From Oehlia diaphana (lineage: Eukaryota; Glomeromycota; Glomeromycetes; Glomerales; Glomeraceae): DNA of 10,825 nucleotides. The DNA is taken from the NCBI GenBank assembly GCA_003833135.1, contig QZLH01001366.1, positions 9,335 through 20,159 of the forward strand, written 5' to 3'. The translations under genes and the position numbers were made by a program. The notes under the pieces are model-generated. The model was not told where the DNA came from and did no database searches. It saw nothing but the letters and a program-made list of their open reading frames with translations. This document shows positions 1 through 8,184 of this stretch, one piece after another. The stretch's first letter is position 1. Every line of letters starts with the position of its first letter.

Positions 1-119
1 TTTACTATTAATTGCATAAAAAAAATACTTCTAAATAGTATTTTGCACTTTAAACTTTAAAATAGTTATAACTTTTATTATCAAAACCTGATATTTTTAT
101 TTTTTTTATTGATTTTTAG
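1..119. other. AT-rich leader, probably 3' part of an intron
   Basis: No coding signal is seen in either strand. The stretch is AT-rich with T-runs and ends in a pyrimidine-rich tract followed by TTTTTAG at 113-119, which would serve as a splice acceptor for the relic gene beginning at 120. An upstream exon presumably lies outside the window. Confidence 0.35.
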
Positions 120-1147
120 GGTGGTCCAATACTTTTGGTTGGGGAGTGTAAGTTACTGGCGAGCAATTCTTGCCAAAATCTGTTTATATGATTTTTTACT
201 TTGCTCATTAACTAATAAATAATTATAGGCTCAAGGTTTGGAAATCGCCAAAATATGATGCATATATAAAGAAGGAGAAATCGATAAATGAAGAATCATA
301 TATTTGTGAGGTGCTTGCGCCATTATTAAATATAGTGATGAGCGATTTACCAGGAAATCCGATAGCATGGGATATATGGTAGGCTTAGCTCAAAAAGTTT
401 CATTACTCCACTATCATATCTGCTATAATTAATCATGTTTTCTAAATTAAGGGGTGAAGAAGGGAGTTCAGCTAGTGCCATATGAAAAGGTTCTCGTAAA
501 ATTGCCTGAAGAGCTGATTATATGATGGTAGCCCAGTTTAAAAAAAATGCTGAACTTAAAATTGTTTATCTTGAGACCAGTAGACCTAATTCCAGTCAAG
601 ATAAGTGGGATCGTGATCACAAAAAATTAATATATTTTTCCAAGGATTCTATCGACACTATGAGGAACATAAAAAACCTTAAAAAGATATTTAACCAACC
701 ATCAAGGAGGCAGAATCTGACCATATTCACTATTAACATCGCAGGTACGAATAATTTACTTCTATTTTTTTTATATATTCATAAATCATTTATATTCCGC
801 TCAATCCATTTCTAGGCGATGTTATAGAACTTTATGCTATGCGAAAAGAATCAGGAATTTACAAGTACTGTTTAATAGAGGAGGTAACAATTCCGTTGCA
901 TATGACTTCCCCAAGTGCCGTATACCCACTTATACATGCATTGATGACTCTGAGAATGGCCATTGCATGTACGATTCACAAAATATTATATAGTTCTGAT
1001 TCTGGGGATAGTGAGCATAGTTCTAGTGAAATGGTAGTAACGGTTACGACCCCCAAAAATTCATATTATATGCAAACATTAGGCCATTCCAAATTAATTT
1101 TTGGTTTAACCTCCTCCTCCCTCCCTATTTTGAAAATTTTAAAATAA
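120..1147 (+). pseudogene. Spliced relic of an uncharacterised fungal gene family, 5' end outside window
   Basis: Four exons join in one reading frame: 120-147 (weakest), 229-378, 452-744 and 816-1147, split by introns of 81, 73 and 71 bp with borders GTAAGT...ATAG, GTAGGC...TAAG and GTACGA...CTAG. Each junction restores the frame; a Trp codon is split at 378/452 and a Gly codon at 744/816. Readable stretches include SPKYDAYIKKEKSINEES, YICEVLAPLL, GEEGSSASA, RADYMMVAQF, LETSRPNSSQDKWDRDHKKL and GDVIELYAMRKESGIYKYCL. The style recalls a large lineage-specific family in Glomeromycotina and Mucoromycota genomes with no assigned function; this is recall, not a search. Exon 3 has two TGA codons (483-485, 507-509), both in an Arg/Lys-rich context where CGA would fit, so this copy should not give a full protein. 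The reading ends at TAA 1145-1147, overlapping the primase-like fragment on the other strand; the last 30 or so residues may be read-through into foreign sequence. Confidence 0.65.
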
Positions 1148-1420
1148 TTTAAACACTAATCCTCGATCAATATATCTGCCAAATTTTTTACCCGTCAAGG
1201 TGTATACCAATTCTGTGAATGCTTTAAGCTCGTTATGATCGATAAGAAGCGTTGGAGTATATAAAAGATGGTAACTACATTTACTAGAGTCTGATGATGT
1301 AGCAATTACCAATCCTTTAAGAATATCTTCCCAGCTACAATCAAGAATTTGATACAATGCTCTTATGAAAGAGCAACAGATACGAATGAATACACTATCG
1401 GCATAGAATAGAGATTTCAT
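1139..1420 (-). pseudogene. Primase-like (AEP/PrimPol-type) fragment
   Basis: A 93-codon reading frame on the minus strand. It carries a serine-rich lead-in (residues 42-46) into KCSYHLLY, matching the SxH motif II of archaeo-eukaryotic primases (S49, H51), followed about 32 residues later by YIDRGL (83-87), which fits the hhD motif III position. In this family these motifs bind nucleotide and metal during primer synthesis. The N-terminal DxD motif that completes the active site is not seen, and the frame ends just after motif III in unrelated sequence, so this is a core fragment broken on both sides. It lies next to ATPase and integrase relics, consistent with a DNA-virus or Polinton-like replication gene. 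The match rests on motif order alone; another SxH-containing protein is possible. Its end abuts the tail of the spliced relic, a possible element/host boundary near 1140. Confidence 0.45.
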
Positions 1421-1434
1421 ACATGTAATTTTTA

Positions 1435-1557
1435 TTAAGTTATATTATTAATAAAGCAGTGTATTAGATAATAAAAAAATTCTTGTCATTTTCCTCGAGA
1501 AATATCATTATGTTCTGAAAAATTTTCTTGGCAAATTTCTGAATCTATAAAATTCTC
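1435..1557 (-). pseudogene. Possible upstream relic of the primase-like gene
   Basis: On the minus strand the frame reads ENFIDSEICQENFSEHNDIS and onward to EFFYYLIHC, with one TGA at 1486-1488 in a spot where Trp would fit, ending at TAA 1435-1437. It is in a different frame from the primase-like fragment just downstream. The acidic/aromatic wording looks coding rather than random, but nothing ties it firmly to a family. It could equally be chance in AT-rich DNA. Confidence 0.22.
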
Positions 1558-1631
1558 AAAATTTTTTATTATCTATAAGAAATGACCGTATATTAACACC
1601 ATCTTTTCACATATATTACTCAAAGCAACTT

Positions 1632-2361
1632 AACCAGCTTCCTCATTCCATCAAAATAGATACATGGCGACATCTTACTTCACGAAAACATCCATTATTG
1701 ATAGAACAGGCAAGTAGTATCCATCCCGAAGTGGAAGATTTGTTAAATAAGGTGGTTGGAAATTATATTAAGCAAAAAGAGCGTCAGAAGATGAAGCCTA
1801 TTACTAGCGACTGTGAAACTTCGTTAAGGCAAGAAAATGAGGAGTTGTGTATATCAAAGCAGGTATTGGAAAAAAAGATTGAAGAGCTTCTCAATTTGCA
1901 AGAATAGTATAAGTCTTGTAAGGTAGCTATGACCAAGTCTTTAGAGGAGAGTGGTGAGAAAGTCGCCCAATTATCAAATTCGGTAGCTTATTTCAAGAGT
2001 ATAATCCCTGATACGAAAAAAACTCTTGCATCGGCTGAAAAGTCTATTGACCTATTAGAGAATAAATGCTGGTATTTGGAGGATGTTATCTCTGCCAAGA
2101 ATAGAAAAATTATCGCTCTTATTGATCAGATTCTTTCTTACACGAAGTACAGTGATGTAACTACAGAACCGGAAACGTATTCTATGGGTGAAATGATATA
2201 GAGAATCTGAATATGACTTAGAAGTTCAGAAAAAATACACATTTCAGGATTTGGCAGGTAAATGATTATCAGGTAATTGGTTGCCAGCACAGCTAGTTGG
2301 AAGTATTGCCCAACGATTCAATTTTCTTTTCCAAATTGAGCGGAGTGTCCCATCAAAGTGA
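1632..2361 (+). pseudogene. Coiled-coil protein relic, function unknown
   Basis: The frame is open from 1551 with no ATG before coding-like wording starts (IDTWRHLTSRKHPLL, about 1656), so the start is uncertain and may lie in a spliced upstream exon. It continues through EQASSIHPEVEDLLNKVVG into a heptad-rich region (ENEELCISKQVLEKKIEELL). A TAG at 1905-1907 sits where Gln is natural, and the same frame resumes with TKSLEESGEKVAQL and a second coiled coil to 2198. A shift of +1 near 2190-2202 then leads into ESEYDLEVQKKYTFQDLAGK, a TGA at 2263-2265 where Trp would fit, and GNWLPAQLVGSIAQRFNFLF, ending at TGA 2359-2361. I cannot name the family. The stop lies six bases beyond the stop of the convergent ATPase relic, so the two 3' ends overlap. 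A structural or scaffold role is only a guess from the coiled coil. Confidence 0.6.
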
Positions 2362-3072
2362 AAAGGATTCAGATCTCAGTTTATTTATATCGATGACCAC
2401 AAATTCCTTTTGTTTCAAATAACCATCAATGACCTTTGAAGCTTTGTGCAGATCAGCATCTGTATAAGAACTTATAATATCAGCAAGTTTTCGGGTTGAA
2501 CCTCCACCACTGAAGAGTACAATATGCGTTACATTTTCACGAATATCCGTAAGAATCCTGTGAAATTTTTGTGAGATATAAATAGAAGAAATATTCTCAT
2601 GGTGATCTCTACTAAAATATGGAATAATTTTTTTCTATATAGCTGGAGGGTCTGAGCAGACATCCTCAAATATCGTTAGTTTACTTCTTTTAACATTGAA
2701 CTTTTTTGGGTCTGGAATTTTATTAGGAGTGAGTGTAGAGAATGTGATATCTTCATAGTATGGCTTGGATTTATCTTGCGCAAGATATTTATAAAAGTTT
2801 TGAACAATTCTATATTTAGGCTCATTAAGATGGTGGTCACAAAGTATCACGTCATCGCATTTAACATTGCGCTCACCTATTTTAGAACTCTTTTTTTTCC
2901 TAAACATATAGTAAAATTTGTTCATCACCAGCAGGTTTAGAATCATATTCATTTTACCCAAATTGCTAGCCTCTGCAACTATAATTTGAAAAGGTCATGC
3001 CGGTGCATGAGGATCACCCTGATATTTTTTCGAAGGCTTGACTTCGTCCACTGCGAATATTACGTATTTCAT
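2353..3072 (-). pseudogene. A32/FtsK-HerA-like packaging ATPase relic
   Basis: A 239-codon frame starts at ATG 3072 and ends at TGA 2353-2355 with no frameshift but two internal stops: TGA at 2995-2997 (codon 26, Trp expected from PHAPA-x-PF context) and TAG at 2635-2637 (codon 146, after DPPAI). Proteins of this family drive DNA packaging into virions in NCLDVs and Polinton-like viruses. Supporting signs are a P-loop-like EASNLGKM at residues 34-41, a Walker-B-like LTIFED (132-137), the motif HHENISSIYISQKF (157-170) resembling the post-Walker-B region of A32 proteins, and a Ser/Gly-rich LFSGGGSTRKLADI further on. The P-loop is damaged: the expected leading Gly is Glu, and the Thr/Ser after GK is Met, each one transition from the usual codon. 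The copy is therefore dead twice over. It lies 48 bp downstream of the integrase-nuclease relic on the same strand, as if co-transcribed. Confidence 0.72.
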
Positions 3073-3119
3073 GATTTGATCTAACTAATTATTATATCAA
3101 AAAATAATGTAACAATTTC

Positions 3120-3660
3120 TCAAATTCCAGCAATAAATGCCCTGCCCAATAGATTGGTTTACCCACTTGCATCATCCAAATATCCCTTTTCGATTAGCGT
3201 ATACCTAATGTAGGGAAAAAGGTCACATGTGTAGGGCACCGAGATAAGACATATACCTTCTTGCTTACATATGTCTCACTTTTTTTGATCTCAGGATTTT
3301 TGTTCATCTAAATCTATCTGGCCTCTCTTATGAAACATTGAATTAAGACTATAGTGTTGGGATCCATGATATTCAAAAGCCAATTTTAATTCTTCATTAT
3401 AACCATCTAATTGCATCCTATTCAAAAATGATGGTCTGCAGGATGGGAATTTCTTGCCTAGCAAATCCTCAAAAATGTATCGGCAATTTCTTTCAGTAGT
3501 ATAGTGGCATAGAGGACATCACTCAAATTTTTTCATGATATACTTTAATGGATACTTCCATTGATGCATACCATTTTTACTGGACCAGAGGTATACATTA
3601 TGTCCATTTATTCGCCCGGTCTTTTCCAGACAATGGCCATCACGCTTCTTAGCATATTGA
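3120..3660 (-). pseudogene. Zinc-ribbon plus PD-(D/E)XK endonuclease module
   Basis: This is the C-terminal part of the integrase relic, listed separately because it could be a gene of its own. About 3660-3500 resembles the short zinc-ribbon repeats that precede Vsr-like nucleases in giant viruses and Rhizophagus proteins (pattern CL..., LW.., G-H-W, then CPLC). The nuclease core has Asp in QLDGY, Glu in FEYHG, Gln-His directly after, and a basic helix QKS..DQKK..DIC followed by a hydrophobic strand GICLISVPY. These are the expected metal-binding and core elements of a Vsr/RecB-like fold and all are still present. Stops at 3519, 3291, 3276 and possibly 3159 break it. No ATG clearly separates it from the integrase; ATG 3731 is the only obvious candidate start for an independent gene. 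Confidence 0.6.
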
Positions 3661-4768
3661 TCAGCTTTAGTCAATTTATTATTAGCAACTTGAACATAGT
3701 GAACGAATCCAGTAGGATGGTATTTCCGCATAAATTCATCTGGTGGATATTCGATTTTATCAGATTTCTCGATTACTTAGAGTTCCTCGAATTTGAAAGG
3801 TCTTTTAGGATTTCGTCCCATCAAATGAGTAGTAGATTCAATAGGTCCATTTTCAAGATAGTATAAGATTGGCTGTGGCGGGTTCTTCCCAATAACAACT
3901 CTTTTTATCTTATAGACACGCAAGCTCCAGTATGGATCAGTTGCTCTACGCCTATGGTCCCCTTCCAATTCACATGGTTTCAACAAATAGCTATCCTAGA
4001 AGGTTTTGATTCAACTTCTTCCAAAGTCATAGCACGAGCTGGAGACATCCCAATAAGGCGTGTCTTACTGTTATTCAAATAATCAATATACTTCTTAAGA
4101 ATTTTTTTCCATAGTTTTGATCGCTCTCCGTTAGTTAATCGTCCCTCTATAGCATATTGGACTTTATATATTAATTCTGCTATTCTTTTCTTAAATGCTT
4201 TAATTAAAGCCAAGCTCTCAAAACTATAAAGGTCGACAACACGTATTGGGACATTGTATTGTTGCATCCCTCGAAAGAATGCACTCCAAAATGAGGTATC
4301 ACCATCAGTCATTAATAATGTTGGCCATGTGAGAGGATTAGAAGGATCCTCAAATATTTCTTTTACCGCATTTCAGATTTCTAAACTATTTCTCAATGTT
4401 ATTGAGCGTGCGTCCTTAAAACATGTTGCCACATCTATGATTAGAAAAGTACAAATAAATATCCTTTTACCATCCTGATCATCGTGAGTGTGGAGCAGAA
4501 TGTCACACTGCTGAACCTTGTTTGGAATCTTAATCTTCGAAAAACTTGCTTCAGCTTTACATGGTAGTGGTTGTCAATAAATTTGATGGATATATTGATA
4601 CACTAACCACTTTGCAATATCTCGCAATCGAAAAAAATATCCTTCTTTCTGACATGCATTATATAGGTTTTTGGCATTGGTATAAAAGCCAGGTATATTA
4701 TAAAACAGAAGTCTACAGACTATATGGAGCTCTTCATTGGGATTTATTACAATCTGCGGTTGACTCAT
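3120..4768 (-). pseudogene. DDE integrase relic continuing into zinc-ribbon PD-(D/E)XK nuclease
   Basis: From ATG 4768 the frame gives an N-terminal domain (FYTNAKNLYNACQKEGYFF) typical in style of Polinton/Maverick-like integrases, TGA at 4574-4576, then the catalytic core: first Asp at codon 89 (QQCDILLH), TGA at 4373-4375, second Asp at codon 155 (LLMTDGDTSFW), and LALIKAFKKR where the catalytic Glu should stand but Lys (4199-4201) is found. Near 4000 the frame shifts, apparently with a small deletion, into YLLKPCELEGDHRRRATDPY and WSLRVYKIKRVV, the C-terminal DNA-binding segment. After TAA 3777-3779 the same frame goes on through GHCLEK...WCPLC-like zinc-ribbon wording (TGA 3519-3521 replaces the expected Trp) to a nuclease: [32 protein letters not shown] (Asp at 3405-3407, Glu at 3372-3374), then QKS and DQKK each followed by TGA (3291, 3276). 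TAA 3159 may be the end; otherwise TGA 3120. Confidence 0.7.
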
Positions 4769-4818
4769 TCTTAAACACGATTATATGATAGTTCTATAAA
4801 TCAGGGCTGAATAATATC
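4769..4818. promoter_or_regulatory. 50-bp divergent gap between integrase and Gag-like genes
   Basis: The two largest genes of the element start back to back at ATG 4768 (minus) and ATG 4819 (plus). The 50 bases between them are AT-rich with TATATGA at 4783-4789 and TATAA-like TCTATAAAT at 4793-4801. Any shared promoter must lie here or inside the genes. Functional use is inferred from position only. Confidence 0.3.
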
Positions 4819-6755
4819 ATGTCAACATTCGATTCGGCATATTCACAACTCTTAGATACGAACCAGAAGCTTCGTAGTGAGCTTCAGGATGAAATTTCCA
4901 ATAATAAAAGTAATGAGAAAAAAATTTGTTCTCTTATGAAGAAGCTAGAGCAATGTTATCAAACTATCTCATTACAGGATAATACTATCATAGCCCATGA
5001 AAAAGAGGTAGAGAAACTTAAATCAGAAATATCTGATTTGCGAAAACAGCTTAGGATCTTACAACAAGATAAAAAATTCAAAGATGAGGTTGGGTCTATT
5101 CAAGATGGCCGAATTATAGAGCTTGAAAATAAGGTAGAACGTCTCAAGGCAAGAATCCGGATTCTCATAGATAAAAAAATCTTAATAAATGCTTTAGATA
5201 TGACAATAGCTGTTCTTATTGGAAATATTAACAGAAGGTTAGATCAGATTGAAAATCATATTAGAGGTGCCGGTACACTACTGCCAAATTCTATTAATAT
5301 TTTAGATGGTATCAGGGCTCGTCAAATACTATTCGGGTTACTTTGCAAAATGCTACAACTGAGCGGGATTAATATCAGAACATATTAAACGAAACAAATG
5401 AGTGGGAACGGGTTTTTATACAGCAGTTAAGGGATATGAGAAATGAAAATCTGCGATTCCAGCAGTTATTAGATGAATCCCGAGCTCAGGCTGAAAGAAC
5501 TGTAAGGGAAAGAGATAATGCTCAAGGAGAGCGGGACTTAGCTATGCTGGCTTATAATAATGAGAGACAAGAATCTCATCGCTGGATGTTTTCATATCGG
5601 GATAAAGATAGGCATGTCTAAGGATTATTGCGAGAAAAATTTGCTAAACAGCTATTGTATCAGCGAGATACTAACCGTCTTCAGCAAAATACCCAACAGT
5701 TGCAGACCAATGCCCAAAACCAGGTAAATAGGATGTTAGTTATTATAGCAAGAAAACAAATCCGCATTGGTGGATTGCTACGTGAAAAGTTTGTTTTCCA
5801 GCTAGTGATTAGGCAAAGAAACCAGAATATTTTAAATTTGCAGGGACAAATTTTGGCACTTCAGAATAACCCATTAGGAAATATGGCAGACGCTAGATGT
5901 TTACCAGTATTAACTATGATTGCACCGGTTCTTGCAAAAACTAAGCCCTATATAGGCCAAGAACCTCCTGATGATTATTTAGATAGACTTATTCAATTAA
6001 TATCATTTGCACAAGGATATATGACTGTTCTTGAAAATGCAAATGCTGGAGATTTCGATGATGTTGTCAAATGTGATATTTTTAAAGTTCAGATGGGAGG
6101 AAAATATTTACCAGTTCCTGCTCAAGATCCATATAATGGAAATGCTAATATTAATTCTCCAGCTACTTTACGTGCTTGGATGAGATCACATTATCAACGA
6201 GAAACAGTAGGTAGTTAGCAGTTAGCACTTCAAAGATTAACTCAAGAAAAATTTCTATCCTCAGACACGCCAGATACTTATGAAAAAAGAATCTGACCTT
6301 TATTATTAGGTGTAGCAGATAATGATGCACAAACTATAGGATTTCTTAAGAACTACTTGTCAGGTGATCTTTATACATGGATGCAGGCTGTCGCTCCTGC
6401 TGGTATTAATGCATTTTTTACAAATCTAAAAGACATGTGGCTGGAGCGTGCTCCAATTTAAATGAAGGCTAAAATTATCAGAATAATTCTTCAGCTGAAA
6501 TTGAAAAACTAAATTTCCAAATAGCCTTTTTACAGGCACAACTAAGTATTAACACAACCGGCTCAAGTACTACACCCCCAGAATAATGAAGCCTCAGCCA
6601 ATTTTGAAAAGTTAAATTCCAAAATAGCTTCTTTAGAGGCACAGTTAGCGGAATCAATGCAGGTGTATTCTAAACTTGCCCAACGTTTACAGCTACCAGA
6701 AAATGTAGTTAATTCACATAATGCTTCAATCTTTGATAATTATATTAATCAAGAA

Positions 6756-7060
6756 TTGGAAAAAAGATTAGGAGTAATCGAAATTAATTTAGCCAAACTC
6801 ACTAAACTCGTAAGAGAAGATACCATAGATACCAAATCAGCTCAGTATCAGTGTTCAGAATTCTCAGACTATAATAATGGAGGATTGGAAAAAAGATTAG
6901 AATGAATTGAAGCCCACTTAGCTAAATTTGCTAGAAAAGATACCAGAGGTACTAAAACACCACAGCGACAACGCTCAGAGTCCTCACCTTTTGGAGGATT
7001 GGAAAAAAGATTAGAACAAATTGAAGCCTTATTGGCTAAACTCGTTAAAGATTCCAAATC
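6756..7060 (+). repeat. Threefold in-frame repeat inside the Gag-like gene
   Basis: The peptide pattern LEKRLxxIExxLAKLxxx occurs three times, starting at 6756, 6885 and 6999. The nucleotide core TTGGAAAAAAGATTAG is identical in all three. Spacings are 129 and 114 bp, both multiples of three, so copies stayed in frame. Copies 2 and 3 share a longer GGAGGATTGG lead-in. Copy 2 contains the TGA at 6903-6905. Confidence 0.85.
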
Positions 7061-7618
7061 CAGAAGTAGTCGAGTTAATATGGCTATAGTAGATGAACAG
7101 TCTGATCCCATTTTTTCTGATGATGATACATTAAAACTTGAGGACAACGATTATAACTCTGATAATTCATCAGCTAGTTCAGACTCTGGAAAACGTGATA
7201 TGAATGTTTACATAACTCATGGAAAAAAAAGTGAATTACACGATCCCTTTAGAACCCGTTAGGCAATGTGGATATCCTGATAAATCCTTAAAGTCTAAGG
7301 TCTCTAGTAAATCTGAGCTTTGTAAGGTAAAGCAAGACAATAATTTGTCTTCCACCCATAATGCCTTATCAGATAAAGATAGTCATGGTAAGCATGTGTC
7401 TTTAGAAGAAACTATTCGAAAAATCATTCAGATCGAATTTGAGAATTATCTTCTGTACATAATTCAGCAGGCTAAAAAGTGTGTACCTGCTTCAGCTCAG
7501 ATTCAGATGAAGAGGATATTTTGGATGGACCCATGGAGATAAATTTTATTCGGAAAAAAGAACCTGCCACAGATGTTATCACCGTTAAATGTAAAATTAA
7601 GCGTCTAGTGATTCTGGC

Positions 7619-8059
7619 AGGCACAGTTGATCCTGGTGCTAATTTTCTGATCATGTCTGAAGATATATCTGAACGATCAAAGCTGGAAATCGATACAAAA
7701 GAAAAATATGACCTTAGAGATATCGCTACCATTCCTATAGAATCTCTTGATACTGTCCGAAATATCCCAGTAAATTTTGCTCCCAGATGTACTATATATG
7801 CTGATTTTGCTGTAGTTAGCTGATGCTAATTTTACCCAACACACTTCTTGATAAATATAATTATGATTTACTTGCATTAAAGCGGGAATTGAGACTAGAG
7901 TGTAATGGTAAGGAATTTTTTATCCCAATTAATATGCATAAGGTCAAGAACAAGCTCGAGGTGAATTACGTGAACATTACTCCTGAATGTGACGATTCCA
8001 TGATCCTGGACTGCATTTCACAGAACTTAAGTGAGGATGGCGCATTAAAAAAAAAGTGA
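7619..8059 (+). pseudogene. Retropepsin-like domain of the Gag-like gene
   Basis: Hydrophobic strand RLVILAGTVDPGAN resembles the active-site loop of retroviral-type aspartic proteases, with Pro in place of Thr/Ser. A second hydrophobic strand with MLILPNTLLDKYNYDLL, about 65 codons later, fits the C-terminal ILG-type part of the fold followed by the usual helix. The domain is split by a frameshift near 7820 (TGA 7821-7823). Identification rests on this two-part pattern and its location downstream of a Gag-like core. Confidence 0.55.
8050..8056 (+). promoter_or_regulatory. Slippery heptamer A AAA AAG directly before a stop
   Basis: A run of nine A at 8047-8055 ends in the heptamer A_AAA_AAG in the reading phase of the protease-like frame, with TGA at 8057-8059 straight after. 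The -1 frame continues as GTG AGT TAT GAA into a coiled-coil fragment. This is the layout of a -1 ribosomal frameshift site, but a one-base slip in the A-run during decay explains it as well. Confidence 0.3.
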
Positions 8060-8184
8060 GTTATGAAGAGCTTGAAAAAATGTTATTTAGCGCTTTTAAG
8101 TTTAAAGAGGATCTTAACGAATTGTGTGAGAAATTATTAGTACGCTATGATAAACTAAATGGGAAATATCTTCTACACGGCTAG
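8056..8184 (+). pseudogene. Coiled-coil fragment, paralogue of the start of the 8858 gene
   Basis: In the -1 frame from the A-run the sequence reads VSYEELEKMLFSAFKF and KEDLNELCEKLLVRYDKLNG, ending at TAG 8182-8184. It lines up with YEQELEKKLYTTLSFKAEIN and DLCEKLLAK at about 8918-9004 in the membrane-anchored gene downstream, with roughly half the residues identical by eye. The likeness stops abruptly where the intact HTH gene ends on the other strand, so the fragment looks truncated by an insertion or rearrangement near 8165-8182. Confidence 0.55.

Larger units (their letters stand above)
4819..8059 (+). pseudogene. Gag-like gene with coiled coil, capsid-like core and aspartic-protease-like end, degraded
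   Basis: The ATG at 4819 follows an in-frame TAG at 4789. Order: coiled coil (4819-5320), frameshift near 5320, second coiled coil, two copies of GLLREKF (about 5622 and 5770), then a Gag/capsid-like core from MADARCLPVLTMIAPVLAKT (5883) through GQEPPDDYLDRL, LRAWMRSHYQRETVGS, FLKNYLSGDLYTWMQ to FFTNLKDMWLERAP (about 6455). A threefold linker repeat, an acidic/serine stretch, and a retropepsin-like segment follow: LAGTVDPGAN (Asp at 7629-7631) and MLILPNTLLDKYN (7823 on). The retropepsin D-T/S-G triad reads D-P-G, so the protease is probably dead. No CCHC zinc knuckle and no reverse transcriptase are visible. In-frame stops stand at 5370, 5619, 6216, 6294, 6470 and 6903, and frameshifts near 5320, 6457, 6585, 7225, 7485 and 7820. 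The core strongly recalls a large Rhizophagus repeat family. Confidence 0.7.

Noticed and set aside
3561..4788. Open frames on the plus strand at 3561-3866, 4254-4478 and 4546-4788
   Set aside because: They lie opposite the integrase-nuclease relic, whose minus-strand frame shows ordered family motifs; the plus frames show none and are shadows.
7221..7233. A-run at 7223-7230 as a second programmed frameshift site
   Set aside because: The change of frame here is +1 and no stop follows at once in the original frame; a simple indel in a homopolymer is the better reading.
6869..7877. Minus-strand open frames at 6869-7147, 7472-7732 and 7677-7877
   Set aside because: They are the reverse of the linker repeat and protease-like region of the Gag-like gene. 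Their wording is Ser/Leu-rich, as expected from the complement of acidic and Lys-rich codons.
4819..8059. LTR retrotransposon of the Ty3 type
   Set aside because: Gag-like and retropepsin-like parts are present, but no reverse transcriptase, RNase H, primer-binding site or direct terminal repeats were seen. The integrase is on the opposite strand and of Polinton-like style.
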